DNA from: Owenia fusiformis
Taxonomy: Eukaryota; Annelida; Polychaeta; Sabellida; Oweniidae
Assembly: GCA_903813345.2 (NCBI GenBank)
Contig: CAIIXF020000004.1
Span: 4,793,525 to 4,857,524 of the forward strand
Length of the DNA stretch: 64,000 bases
Reading direction: 5' to 3'
The notes below the pieces were generated by a model, which worked only from the letters and a program-made list of their open reading frames with translations, was not told the origin of the DNA and searched no databases. The translations under genes were made by a program, and so were the position numbers. Positions within the stretch are counted from its first letter, which is position 1. Each line of letters starts with the position of its first letter. This document shows positions 21,709 through 33,787 of the stretch, in pieces.

Positions 21709-24084
21709 ATGTCAGATATTGAGAGTATGGATCAAACAAAGGAACAAAAGAAAACCTGGGTCTTCTTCAAGAATGACAACGAGGATATAAAAAACCCTTT
21801 GGCAGGTGATCCAACTTTGCCTGTCGAACAAAGACGATCCCCCACACAGGATGGGGAGAAGGATACCTCGGATTTTAGTAACCAAGGAATAAGACAAGAG
21901 CAAGTAGAAAGTAGGAAGCGAGAAGCATTAAACCCCTTTTTCGAGCCTATAGATGCTCTTGTGAGACAGACAGTCAGACAAACCGGCTCTATAGGGACGA
22001 TAAGTGCCCAAACATCTGTCTCAATGGGGGACAGAGGAGAGCAAAGTAAAGTGCCCACTGCACAAGCCAGTGGATTTAGCACTGGATATTGGACAGGAGA
22101 TAATTGGACCACGGGTGGTAAACCGTGGAAGGATCCTATGGAGGAAATAGGGACGCAGGATTTCCCTTTAGTGAACAGGAATTTGATCAATTGGCATGGA
22201 AAAGAAAAATTGGAATCAAACCCATTCATGGATACCGTTCAAGAAAATGGGATGGAGAGGGCGTCTGACCCCTGGAATTCACCCACCCTACAGTTGGGAT
22301 CTAGGAAGAAGTTCCCCAAAACATCCGCAAGAATGACACCGGGAAGGGATACCCCAAAGTGGGGAGAGTGCTCTCCTACTTTGAGTGAAGAACTGGATAA
22401 GCAGAAATTGCTTGTAAGTGAGATTGGATGTAATCTCTCGAGACTGGATAACACAGTCATACATATGGAGGAGAAAATAGACAATCTTTGTCAGCAAAAT
22501 CAGAGAGATAATTTACAGATGAATAATCGAGTTGAAAATATGGCAAAAATGATTTGTGCTCAGGTGGAAAATGTTGCCAAAATGCTAAGCACTCGTGTAG
22601 AAGATGTGGCTAACACTGTGCAGATATTGGCTAACACCGTGGAAGAGAATCGGAAGAGCAGGTCTGCTTTGAATGATCAAACTAGAATGGACATTGCCCC
22701 AACAAATAATAGGAAACTAATATCTGAAGAAGTTTTTGCCCCACCCAGGACCACCTCTGGATTTATTGAAGTGAATCCACAACACCGGGGTAATATGCAA
22801 ACATTGAAGAGTGCACCTCAGAAAAAGCTAGCCCCGTTACAGGAATGGGATGGCGATCATCCAGTAGAAAGGGCGGAAAACCCCTGGCCTTTGCAGAGGC
22901 AGGCTAGATTTCAAAGGGAAAGCTCATTTGAGGTGCCAGGCACTCAAAGCTATGTGGAAACTAGAAGAGATTTGGAGGTTGAAAGAGAGGATCCCTGTAA
23001 GGAACATCGGAACTGGATGGCACATAGTAAAGTTAAATCCTTAAACAATTTCTTAAGGAACTCGGAAAACAAGTTCGAATGGAAACAACCTAAAAAGGAT
23101 GAACACCAACATGAGCAATGGGAAGGTATCAGGCATTGTAGGAAGGACTCAAAATCGGAGTTCAGCCAAAATCCTGGAATTTCAGAGGAGACAAATAATG
23201 AATCTTCATTTGCTGTAACTCAAATGGCTCAGTTGGCTAAAACATGTATGGAATTTTGTAAGGAAATGGCCCAGGGAAGGAGCAATAATCAAGCTAGGGT
23301 AAAAATTCGCCCAGAGCCATATGATGGCAAAACATCATGGATGGGTTATAGGACTTATTTTAATGCCTGTGTAAAGGCTAATGGATGGAATGCCCAGGAG
23401 CAATATCAATTCTTAGTCACCAGTTTGAGGGGTCCAGCCCAGCAAATCATGTTGGAAATGGATCCTGGATACACTTATGAAGATCTGGTGTCTGCCCTGG
23501 AGAAAAGATTCGGACCAGGTGGGAAGGCCGACATTTTTGAAGCTCAATTGTCGAGTAGGACTCGGAAACCAAATGAGTCTCTAGCCAGTTTAGGACAGGA
23601 TATCCGCCGCTTAACTTGCCTGGCTTACCCCGAGATGACAAAATCTGCACAGGATAGGCTTGCACGAAGAAGTTTTGAGTTAGCCATTCCCCAGGAGGAA
23701 GTGCGAAGAGCAATACATCAGGGAAATGCACAGTCCCTTGATGAAGCTATTGAATTAGCTATTCGGGAGGAATCCTATTTGGAGTCAGAGAAGATGCGAA
23801 AAGGGATGAAGCAATTGCCCCGCTATAAGGATGGAGCAATTGCAGCGGTGGAAGAATGTCAAGATCAATCCCGAGACAGCAAGGAGTCTTTCTCGGAATT
23901 GGTTGAGATCATGAAGCATAGTTTTCAGGAAGGTCTCCAATCTATGAAGGAAGCCATCAAGGATCTTATTCAGACTAACAAACAAAAGGAGGAATTCCCT
24001 AAAAGGAATGTTGAATGTTACAGATGTCACAGGATGGGGCATTATTCGAGGGAATGTTATGCCAACAAAACAGCAGGAAACTGA
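21709..24084 (+). CDS. Retrotransposon Gag protein (about 791 aa)
   Basis: Structural protein that would form the particle and package element RNA in the cytoplasm. The first ATG of the long frame is at 21709; upstream in-frame codons are open but have no ATG. The N-terminal two thirds are charged and low in complexity. A segment with ENMAKM, ENVAKML and EDVANTV heptad-like repeats (around residues 280-315) may form a coiled coil. A retrotransposon-gag (capsid-like) domain follows at about 545-690, from WMGYRTYFNACVKANGWN to AIELAIREESYL. One CCHC zinc knuckle, CYRCHRMGHYSREC, is 8 residues before the stop. No protease or polymerase frame overlaps or follows. The frame has no internal stop over 2.4 kb, which suggests recent activity or selection on gag alone. 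Confidence 0.88.
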   Translation: MSDIESMDQTKEQKKTWVFFKNDNEDIKNPLAGDPTLPVEQRRSPTQDGEKDTSDFSNQGIRQEQVESRKREALNPFFEPIDALVRQTVRQTGSIGTISAQTSVSMGDRGEQSKVPTAQASGFSTGYWTGDNWTTGGKPWKDPMEEIGTQDFPLVNRNLINWHGKEKLESNPFMDTVQENGMERASDPWNSPTLQLGSRKKFPKTSARMTPGRDTPKWGECSPTLSEELDKQKLLVSEIGCNLSRLDNTVIHMEEKIDNLCQQNQRDNLQMNNRVENMAKMICAQVENVAKMLSTRVEDVANTVQILANTVEENRKSRSALNDQTRMDIAPTNNRKLISEEVFAPPRTTSGFIEVNPQHRGNMQTLKSAPQKKLAPLQEWDGDHPVERAENPWPLQRQARFQRESSFEVPGTQSYVETRRDLEVEREDPCKEHRNWMAHSKVKSLNNFLRNSENKFEWKQPKKDEHQHEQWEGIRHCRKDSKSEFSQNPGISEETNNESSFAVTQMAQLAKTCMEFCKEMAQGRSNNQARVKIRPEPYDGKTSWMGYRTYFNACVKANGWNAQEQYQFLVTSLRGPAQQIMLEMDPGYTYEDLVSALEKRFGPGGKADIFEAQLSSRTRKPNESLASLGQDIRRLTCLAYPEMTKSAQDRLARRSFELAIPQEEVRRAIHQGNAQSLDEAIELAIREESYLESEKMRKGMKQLPRYKDGAIAAVEECQDQSRDSKESFSELVEIMKHSFQEGLQSMKEAIKDLIQTNKQKEEFPKRNVECYRCHRMGHYSRECYANKTAGN

Positions 24085-24711
24085 AGTTGCTGCCCCTATT
24101 CAATTTCTAATAGAGAACAAAGGGAAAATTGAATCGGGAGAGGGAGACAACTAAATTGTACGGAAAATAATTGCCAAGACAGAGATATGTGGCACACTGT
24201 CTAGGAAAGTTGCTGAAGTCTCCCCAGCAACTAAAGGAGATGATTGTTCCGATTGTCGAACAAAGGAGAATATTCAAATTCAACCTAATACATTTGTCAT
24301 AACAGAACAGATCAGTGGTAGTACCGATACAAACTTCCATGTAGGATCGGAAACTACAGAGTCTACCGATGTCACATCAGAGGAGTGCCCAGACTTGGCG
24401 AACAAAGTTCCTCCCCTGAGTGGTAGTAGATGGAGTTCTAGATCATCTTGGGACTCAAAGGAGAACTACACTGGAAAGGACCGACAGAGGCAATTTGACA
24501 AAAATGAAAAATCATGTCCTCGACAAGGACAAATTGGAAACCGGGAGGAGGCATGGAGGAGACGAATTGGGCTCATTGAGGATGTAAATACAAAGAGTGT
24601 TGAAATAGATCTATAGATCAGGGAAGGTCAAACACGGACTTGTAGTAGCCGTAATCAATTTTCATCTTTTTTTGTTTTTTTTTGTTTTCGGTTCGGGACG
24701 AACCTACCCCT
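24085..24711 (+). other. Post-gag remnant of the LTR element
   Basis: About 630 bp between the gag stop and the polypurine tract. It keeps short open stretches of similar composition (for example from 24395 to 24616) but no recognisable pol motif. A small palindrome, ggttcgggacgaacc, lies near 24690. This is where pol would be expected. Confidence 0.6.
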
Positions 24712-24724
24712 GGGAAGGGAGGAA
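24711..24724 (+). other. Polypurine tract
   Basis: tgggaagggaggaa lies directly before the 3' LTR (TGTGATG). It is the expected plus-strand priming site of an LTR element. Confidence 0.7.
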
Positions 24725-25196
24725 TGTGATGAAAATTGATTTTTGTGTTTTCGTTTCACCATTACCGGTTTTGATAAGAAATTCCGGAAATAAGGAAGTT
24801 AATGAAATCATTCTTTGACATCACATGTTTTTCTGTCTTAAGGCATTATTAGTGATTATATAGTTTAGGGTAGTTTGAGCTCGACTTTGTACATAATTTT
24901 CTATTGTTTCTAAAGCATTGTTTGGCTCATAAAGAGCAAATATATAACTTTATTTTTATTCTGTACTTGAATGTTCATTGTTGTATTGTATTGAGTTCCG
25001 GAGGGAACTTGTGTAGTGCAAACCCCAGATTGCGTAATACTTTCTTTTCCCTTACATTCCCTTGGAGTAACATCTCAGGCGACTGTAGCGAGCGGAGTCA
25101 ACGCCGCTCTGAAACATCCCGCAATTAAGTAACACGCGGGAGAGTCCACCTTCCCCGCATTTTCCCCGCATTCCTGACCACGGGAAAAACGTTACA
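24725..25196 (+). repeat. 3' LTR, 472 bp
   Basis: Starts TGTGATGAAAATTG and ends CGTTACA. It equals the two ends of the 5' LTR joined at cattcttt/gacatcac, with a few substitutions (for example in the gagcggagtcaacgccgctc region). It lacks the TATA-containing middle, so it may not act as a promoter. Confidence 0.85.
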
Positions 25197-25200
25197 ATAT

Positions 25201-25689
25201 GTAACAGAAAACAACTAGTAACATAAGTCATAATGAAATCAAACTCCACTTGTTCAAAACCATAATCAAACGAACAATACCAATACCCCAACCCTTGCAT
25301 CACCATAAAAATACATTTATCACAATTTGAGACAACATAGTTCATTCATACTAAAGTCCTGATAATAAATGTTACGATTGATAATTGCCAATACTCATCA
25401 CATCAAAAATAGTAGCAGATCTTAGTATGTTTACAGGAGTATTCGGTCTCAAATGATATAGGAAGGACAAAATCCAGTGTTGTTTCAAGTAGTTTTTATT
25501 TCAGTCTGCATATAAGTCCACAATAAACGTCATCTACATACTCTTTGGTATGTAGAGTGTGTTTAAATCTGCCAGATTCATTACACGTTAACCCTAGTTG
25601 TTAAAATGTTACCTCGGCCTTGTAACATTGACTAGCTAAATGTTAAGTTGGTGTAGAGATACAGAGCTACATGCATATCTTACTCTGAC
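25201..25689. other. Gap between the LTR element and copy C exon 1
   Basis: AT-rich sequence. The TGACCT-type motif seen before copies B, D and F was not found here, so the promoter of copy C may be altered. Confidence 0.4.
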
Positions 25690-25926
25690 ATGTTAGTCTA
25701 CATTCTTTTAAGCTGCTCTGCTTTTTTAGTGTATGTTTTTATCAAAAAATGTACAAATGAGAAATTCAGAATTATTGCAAAAATACCAGGACCTAAAGGA
25801 ATACCAATATTCGTTAATGCACTCCAAGTTGATCTTGAACATATTCACAAAGATTTACTTCGATGGACTGAGGAGTATGGGCCGATCTTCAAGTTGAACT
25901 TTGCTGGGGACTTGGTTGTTGTACTT

Positions 25927-25946
25927 AAAACAGTTATGATGCAATC
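25927..25946 (+). other. 2-nt frameshift in exon 1 of copy C
   Basis: Compared with exon 1 of copies B, D and F, this stretch is longer by two bases, with a few substitutions. Downstream codons (EALVTKS-DFAG equivalent) return only in another frame. Confidence 0.8.
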
Positions 25947-26045
25947 TACGAAGCTCTTGTCACAAAATCAGCAGATTTTGCAGGTCAGTATACATGCGAC
26001 TAGGAATTAATGTTTCGAAATGTTATCGTTTTATTGAACAATCCA

Positions 26046-26230
26046 CTGGCGGATCCAGGGGGCATTCCCGTTAAGTTTTTCGGCATTTTGGACATTACTT
26101 TGCCTTTCTGGGCCTTACTGCAATTAATAACTGATTACACAACGCCGTTAGTAGAGTCGAAGTACGGCAATTACGTTCAAATAGGGAGGTCAATTACGGC
26201 AATAAAACCCTAGAATTGCATATGTATCAC
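26046..26230 (+). repeat. One-ended fragment of a CACTGGCGGATCC element
   Basis: cactggcggatccagggggc near 26046 matches the left end of the MITE family at 34359 and 44342. The GGGCCC-rich body and the right end are absent, so this is a fragment or a related element. Confidence 0.4.
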
Positions 26231-26544
26231 TAATACATATATTTTTGATAACTAGTACATATATTTTTGATAACTAACGAAGTGGTGTTGAAAAGTGGCC
26301 CCATTTGATAATAGCAGGCCTTGAAAATTTTGGACATTTAGATTGAGCTCCATGTTAATTTATCAATCTTCAAACGATCCCCTGGCAGAACAGTTTAAGA
26401 TTAATAAAGCCCATATTTTCAGGATCTTACAATAACATGATTATCTTCAAAATAAGAAAATTAAGATTTTTTCTTATACCTAGTTCCAAAGATATTTGCG
26501 TTTGAATTTTGGAAATTCCCCATTGGCTGCCATTATAACCGACT

Positions 26545-26710
26545 AGTTCAGTTCAGTTCAGTGTCTTTATTTCCTCCACATAGTTGAAGATTCAAACATT
26601 ACATAAAATTACAGACAATTCACATTAACAGATTATTTACATGTGTGCATATTAATTGTTACATATAGATTTACATTTAGAGTTTTTACATTTCTGTTTG
26701 CTTGATATAT
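26545..26710 (-). repeat. Probable 3' end of a non-LTR retrotransposon
   Basis: On the minus strand the sequence gaggaaataaagacactgaa is followed by repeated ACTGA units. This is the AATAAA-plus-short-repeat tail typical of some LINE families. No reverse transcriptase is present in this copy. Confidence 0.4.
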
Positions 26711-26991
26711 TAAGCCGTTAAAAACTATAAAAGTCCTTTATTGAGCCCCGTGTTAATTTATCCATCTCCAAAAGACTCCATGCAGAACAGTTTTGGAGTA
26801 ATAATGCCAATTCTCCTAGTATGCTACAATGACATGACTAGTTTGTTGTGATAGCTATATTTTACTAACTCGTTCACAAGCAGTCCCTAACACTGTGTCT
26901 AATACGTCCTAAACTCAATTTGAAATTAATTCTTTCTCATTCTCAACACATCTAGACTTTTTAACTCAATCTAAAAAAGTTCCTAGTAGAA

Positions 26992-28800
26992 TAGTCCCTG
27001 ATCTCATTTCCAAAAGGGCTCTAGAAAAGGAGTTTGTTGTCCGGTACTTTCCCTCATAAAATAATTGTATCGTTTGAAAGAACAGACTTTCCTCATAAAG
27101 AAAACACCTCTTATATTGATAGAAACAGAACAAAATGCACCAAAATGAGGTTAGACAAGGTGGCATTCCGAAGTCTCACTTTCTTGTCATCACGATTCCA
27201 GGAAAACCACCAGATGGATTTACTTCAAATGTTCACATATGTTACATTGTAAGAAGTTCTAGAGCTGACTAACTTTCCGGCGGCCATCTTGGATTCTGGC
27301 GGCCATCTTGTATTTTTTCAGATAAATCTTGTGATCGCAAAAAATAACTTAACAGATGTACTTCAAATGTTCAAACATGTTATATGGTAAGAAGTCCTAG
27401 ACCTCATTAGTTTTTCAGTGGCCATCTTGCATTCTGGTGGCTATCTTGGGAGTTTTAAGATAAATCTTGTCATCATGATTTCAGGAAAATCAAATGGCTT
27501 TACTTCTAATTTTCACACAAGTTACATGGTAAGAAAGTCTAGAGGTGATTGACTTGTCGGCGGCCATCTTCCATTCTGGCGGCCATCTTGGAAGTTTTGG
27601 GATAAATCTTGTCATCGTAATTTCAGGAAAACGACTTAACAGATTTACTTCAAATTTTCACACATGAACATGGTATGCAGTTCTAGAGATGATTAACTTT
27701 TTGGCAGCCATCTTGCATTCTGGCGGCCATCTTGGAAGTTTTAAGTTTTTAGATAAATCTTGTCATCACGATTCAAGGAAATCGACTTTATAGTTTTATT
27801 TAAAATTGTCACAGTACATGTTACATGGTAAGAAGTTATAGAGCAGATTAACTTTCCTGTAGCCATCTTGCATTCTGGCGGCCATCTTGGAAGTTTCTAG
27901 ATAAATCTTGTCATCATGATTCCAGAAAAAACACTTAACAATTTTGCTTCAAATGTTCACAAATGTTACATGGTAGAAAGTTCTACAGCTGATCAGTCTG
28001 ATTAACTTTTCGGTAGCCGTTTTGTATTCTAGCAGCCATCATGAACATTTTCAGATAAATCTTGTCATCACAATTCTAGGAAAACTACTTAACTGATTTT
28101 CTTGAATTTTTTACACAATTTACATGGTTTGAAGTTCTAGAACTGATGAACTTTTCGGCGGCCACCTTGCTCTCTTGGTCATCAAGTTCACACTGCTATG
28201 TTATAGGTACAATATTGTTCACCATGTGCCTTGTTTACTCTGTGTTTGTATTTTATACCACAAAATAGATGCATTTAGTGTATGACATCAATTGCCTAAG
28301 AAGGTCCCGTGACATGGTGCACAGTGACAAGTTTTCAATACATATAGGCCACACACATATGTTTCTCTTAAAAGAGCTTCAATTTCACTCTAATCAGTGC
28401 CAATTAAGCAGACATTTCAATCTAAAAAGATTGCTGTGCATTGTTGGATTTCAAGGAAATGTTTGACGTTTTCAATAATCTTTTTTTATTATTGGTGAAA
28501 GGGAGTTATCTATTCTAAAAATCGATTAATGTCAAACACAAAATGCATTTGTTTGGTATAAAGTACAGAAACGGAGTAAAAAGTTATATTCTAGAATATC
28601 ACATTGTGTTACCCCATTGAAGCGGCTGCTGCCTATGTTTCTTTTATATAGAAGATTATATCATGCACGAAATATGCATTTATGTCAAATTATTACAGAA
28701 GCATAGTTAACGTTGTCTTAAGAATACCACCTTGTGTAACGTCACTTTTGTGCCTTTCGCCCCTGTCTCTCTCTATATATCAAGGTTTTAAAAATCAGCT
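26992..28800. mobile_element. Truncated second copy of the 4090-7506 element
   Basis: Begins tagtccctgatctcatttcc, then ttgttgtccggtactttccc as in the first copy, followed by the same tandem units. It ends with the region matching 6700-7085 (ggatttcaaggaaatgtttgac, accaccttgtgtaac). The cysteine-rich frame and the right inverted arm are missing. It lies in intron 1 of copy C. Confidence 0.7.
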
Positions 28801-28825
28801 GATACCATACACGAAATATGCACAT

Positions 28826-29537
28826 ACAGGGTGTCCGGTAAGTAAAGATACAAATGCTGTTGTTTCAATAGATTTACCTGCTGCGAGATAAAATTGCTAC
28901 AAATTGTAGAATTACATTATAACAATTCCTCCTGCAACTCTCATGACAAATTGTTTGAAAATAAAAAGTTATGGTTGTTATGGTAACAGGAGTCGCGGGT
29001 ATGTGGAACAGCATGTTTTATAATTCTTTTCTCCTGCTCATATCATCTTGACACTCCATCATATGTTGCTATTTTACATCAAATTATGTACCACAACAGC
29101 AAAAGAATTAGTATTGTAACATTATTTGGTCATTTGATATTACTACTGTTATACAGTATTTTCCACCATTATCTAAACATTCGTGGTGCATCTTGACCGG
29201 AGATTCAAATACTTGACAAAACTGCTGCTCCCATCATTCATTGCTGATAATATTGGCTTCAAGCAGTCTCATTTTTATGTTGAACTTCTAGCACATATTG
29301 CTTTAAGATATTCATTAATCTAGAAGTCCAATAATGGGATATTATCAGGAAATATGGGCCATTGTAAAAAAAGGTTTAATGTCAAGACATTCAATTGTAA
29401 GATTTGTTTTATTTGTTTTGCGAATTGGTGCATTAACTCTGTTCGTAATATGTCCAGTTCTGATGGATCCCATCAAATGCGTTCATGAAGCAAGTTTCTT
29501 ATTTTAATAATATTGAATTTGTCAATGATTTATTCAG
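28826..29537. other. Intron 1 of copy C, right part
   Basis: A single mariner-like end (tacagggtgtccggtaagta) is seen at about 28825. No matching right end or coding exon was recognised before the acceptor tattcag of exon 2. Confidence 0.35.
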
Positions 29538-32500
29538 GTCGTGCAGATGACACCTTCCGAGTCCAAACACTAGTAGAAGGTGATGATGTCCTATTTCAAG
29601 ACTACACGGATAAAATTAAATACATTAAGAAACTCATGCTCCAGGGACTCAAGATGTACGGCGAGGAACGATCGAATATTGTCAAGATCACCCAAAGTGA
29701 GGTCAACCTGTGCATGGATAAATTTGCCGCTAAAAACAACGAGCCGTTCTATTACGACGATGCTGTTGAAACGATGATTTTGAAAATTCTTGCTGAAGTG
29801 GTAGGTACCGCAATATACTTTCAACAAATTATAGATGACACTAAAAATATGAACACTTTGAGTAGGCCATGTGTTTCGTAGCAGTAACTTGTACCTTTTA
29901 AAAGAGAATGAATATCAATTGACATTTGTTGATTCATCATGGGTGACCTAATACGAGACCTATACGAGAAATGGGGTACTTTGGCATTATTTTATCTCGC
30001 CATATTACTGTTGTGTTGCATGTTTCATCAGATAGGTGGAGTTCGGTTCACAGACGACCATCCTCACATCAAACAAATTACCGAGATGCAAGCTAAGGCT
30101 GGAAGAGTAATGTCAGCAGGCAATGGGGTTGAACTAGACATGTTTCCATGGCTACGTTTTTTCGGAAATCAAAACTATAAACTCCTGACAAATGCATGTA
30201 GAACCAGAGACATCGTTTTGACAGAAATGCGGAAAGAATGTGAGGTATACAGAGCGTATCAAAAAATGAAACAAACCGTTATCTTGTAAAACCACAAAAT
30301 AGTTATGACTACATCAATTTTATTTAATGTACCACAAAGCCACGTCCCTCTTTTTGCAATGGTATGTGATTGGTACAAAATTAATGTGGTCATGGCTTGG
30401 CAAAAATCATTCCGGCTATTTGCAAAGTTGTCCTGGACCAAGTTTTAGATATTGCAAAAGTCAGTGCAAGTGCTAAGTGCTAATGGAAGATTTTCTTGAC
30501 GTGAATTCGTGTGACTTTTTCATTTGAAGCTATCTCGGGAACAGATTCGTCCAACAGATATTGTCAAACTGCTAATGGGCTGATTTCTCCCCTTTAACCC
30601 ACAGAGCTTAGCCTTGGATGATATTGAGAGACGAGCACATCTTTGTGTGCTAAGAAGTGGTGGCAATTAGGAGGGCTATAAGATGCATTTTTGTAAGAGT
30701 ATGAGTATCAACTCTTTACAGTCTATCTGACACCTGTCACACCTTCTTCCAATAACCCCTATGTCCCATGCTCTGACTTTTGCAATGCTTTAAACTTGGT
30801 CCCGAGCAGATTTTGCCACGCTTAGCGAAATCAATGATTATTTCGCCAAACTTGAATACCTGTCAATGAATGACAAACCATTTAATTGCAAAGAAGAGAA
30901 ATGTGGCGTTGTGGTACATTGAATGAAAAGGATGCAGTCATCACTGGTTTTATGTTTTATTCCTGTGCACTGAATTGAGCGATGTTTATAACTTGGCCCC
31001 ATGCTTATTTTGACCAACTTTGCAAAGGGAATGATTATTCGCCAAACCAAAGCCCAATTTCAATAAATGACATACCATTGAAAAGAGGAGACACGTGGTT
31101 TTATGGTAAATTGAATAAAATCAATGCTGTTATCACTGGTTTTGTGCTTTTCCGAGAGTACAATTTGTTGCGTTTTTAATATAACGCACCGTATAAGCAT
31201 TGGCATTGGATACAAATGCACGTAAATAAACACTAAAAAGTGTCAGAAAACACAGCAAGAAAAAACATCCGTGAGACATTTGATATGCAACATAATATCC
31301 ACTGTATATCTTTGTGTGTTAATTCTTTAAGTGTTAATTCCGTCGTCAATCTGTAGTAAATTGCCCAGTACTGATTATGCATATATATCATTAATGTTGA
31401 CAGCATATGGAACATCATTAGTATAGCGACCACATATCTTGACCATGGATTAACGTTAGTACCGTACATCACGTTCTTACACTTCGAGAGATTCAATATA
31501 TACATTTTGTATCATTTACGTCTTCTGATGGTGCAGAAAAATATTCTGTTTGTAAACATTGCAGAAATCGCTTGATTTCAATCACAGCGTCATGGGGGTG
31601 TTTTTAAAAGCCCAAAGAGACCCCTCAACACCACACCAAATATCAGATTCCAACATCATAAAGTCATCAACGGATCTCATTGGTGCGGGGTTTACCACAA
31701 CTAAAGGCACGATCTCTGGGTTCTTTCTTCTACTGATGAAACATCCAGATATCCAAGACAAACTACAAGAAGAGGTAGACAAAGTTGTCGGTAAAGACCG
31801 GAATCCGAGTGTTGACGATAAAGAAAACATGCCATACCTTCAAGCGACGCTTATCGAAGTGTTACGTTATTTGTCTCACGTGCCAATTGCTGTACCCCAT
31901 AAAACTTTGGTAGACACGAGTGTTGCAGGCTATAATGTTCCAAAGGGTACACAGGTAATACTCACACTATATTTTCTAAATGATAAATGTGTATGGCATT
32001 TAGATAAATATTAAACATATTTGATAGAAATAAAGAACGGTCGTTTTTTAAAACGAAAGGATTTTCCATTAGATAATTCACTATTGTAATAATTGTATGT
32101 ACTTACTTTTCTGAAGGTTTGGACGAACATATTTGCGATGCACCACGATCCCTTATTGTTTCCTGATCCTTGGCAGTTTAAGCCAGAACGTTGGTTAGAT
32201 GATGATGGTAATCTGGTCTCTTTGGAGGAACGAAATAAGTTAGTTGTTATCTAAATATATTATATGTCTGTTGTATATTCATATATTTTCAAATCAATTT
32301 CTAATACGTCGCCTAAAATATGTATCCTGTATTTACCATTCGCTTTGAGGTCCGAGTCATCATACTCTCAAGGAAACATTCAAGCATTCATTGAATGACC
32401 TTTTTGACATGCATTAACGTGTTATTTTTCACAAGAAATCGTTGATCTATTTCAGAGCTATATCATTTGGAGCAGGCCGACGTGTCTGTGTCGGGGAACA

Positions 32501-32970
32501 ATTTGCCAAAACCAGATTATTTCTGTTCTGTGCTACATTGTTGCAGAAATTCACGATTTGTCCACCAGATGGCGCTCAAAGTCCGTCACCTGACCCACGT
32601 GACTTTCCTCTCGGGATTGTACTCCACCCTCAGCCATTTCGAATCAAAGCAAAAGTGAGACAGTAAATGGACAAGGTTGATAGTTCGTAACCGTACAAAG
32701 ACGTTTCTAAAAGTTTTGGAGGAAATCCTAGTATACTGAAAATAGATACTTTTTACAAATCCCCGAATTGTCCTTATTCAAATGTGACATTTTTTGACTT
32801 TATTCAAATGCGACACGTTTAAATTATGCGTGTTCCCTTGACAACAATTGTTGTCAACGAGGTAAGAAATTGTCAGTCAGGCAACTATCGTTGGCTTTGC
32901 GAACATTTGGACCTGTCTATGCTGCATGAATCGAACGCATTCGTATATGATACAGTTATCTAGAGCCCAG

Positions 32971-33787
32971 CAGTGGCGTAGGAACAATGTACGCCAAAAC
33001 GCCAGTGCGTAGTGTTGAAAAGTGAGAATAAAAAGGCTGATTAATTTTCTATAGTTATTTTTTCTCATTGTGCATAAATTGTATCTCGAGCACACTAACC
33101 TAAACAAATGTTTTTTGATACCATATGATCATGATATGCTCGATTTTTCAATAGTACTCTATTTGTGCCTCTGTCTAACCTTGGCCGCAGGTAAATGACA
33201 CTTTTTGAAAAATTAAATTCATATTGAATTAGTTTTAAAATATTGAAAGTTAACACTGGAGAAAATGCAAAGTAATTATTATTGCACTTTTTGGGAAATA
33301 ATCATTGAACAGATTTCATAAAAATCGAGCCACTATTGACTACTAGATTTGTCTTTTGGTATCCAAAGTATATTTTAGGGGAAAAGTCAATTGAACTTTT
33401 TGTAAGTGTAACTTTTTTTGAGACACACTGTGCTTTCTTTAATCTATATTGTCGTATTGCACGATACACAATGGAATCAGACAATAATATGTATCTAAAT
33501 TTAATTATTCAGAAGTCGTTAGAAATCTCTCATTGTTATCTGGAAAGTCGTCTTTATCATTCGAGAAAAATAACATTAACATGAGGAAAGTGAGAATGAG
33601 TTGTGTCGAGATTTAAAAAATCGGCTTTCCATGGTGATTTTATATGCATTCGAACATTTTAAGTACATTAGAAAGGTATTGCCATAACATGACATTTTAC
33701 AAGCATAAAATAGGCGTTTTGATATAGAAGATTTGAAATGTTTCATTTTTTGGCGTAGTGTTGAATTTACACCTTCCTACGCCCTTG
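32971..33787. mobile_element. 817-bp MITE with empty site in the paralogous arm
   Basis: Ends CAGTGGCGTAGGAA and TTCCTACGCCCTTG, with the target duplication CCCAG at 32966-32970 and 33788-33792. The copy E arm reads tagagcccagttctg uninterrupted near 56724. A diverged relative is at about 37010-37330. Confidence 0.8.

Larger units (their letters stand above)
18369..25196 (+). mobile_element. Gag-only LTR retrotransposon, 6.8 kb, TSD ATAT
   Basis: Both LTRs start TGTGATGAAAATTG and end ACGTTACA. The 4-bp sequence ATAT lies outside both ends (18365-18368 and 25197-25200). In order it holds the 5' LTR, a primer-binding site, a gag ORF, a 630-bp remnant without recognisable protease, reverse transcriptase or integrase, a polypurine tract and the 3' LTR. 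The 4-bp TSD, the gag with one CCHC knuckle and the tRNA-Leu-type primer site suit a Ty3/gypsy-like lineage. Without pol it is non-autonomous and depends on enzymes supplied elsewhere. It lies between P450 copies B and C; its 3' end is 493 bp upstream of the exon 1 ATG of C. Confidence 0.9.
25690..32666 (+). pseudogene. Cytochrome P450 copy C, frameshift in exon 1
   Basis: Exons: 25690-25983, 29538-29800, 30032-30244, 31565-31954, 32117-32238 and 32456-32666. Exon 1 is 294 nt instead of 292. Just after GDLVVVL the bases acttaaaacagttatgatg replace the usual acttaacagcttcgatg, a net gain of 2 nt that breaks the frame. Exons 2-6 are open and keep EVLR, PERW and FGAGRRVCVGE. The I-helix is GAGFTTTK and the C-helix is KIKYIKK, neither with the canonical acid or Trp. 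The conserved hinge Gly of PIxGNA is Val here (IPIFVNA). Splice sites are intact. The copy is therefore either a young pseudogene or a gene using another first exon not visible here. Intron 1 holds a partial inverted-repeat element. Confidence 0.88.
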
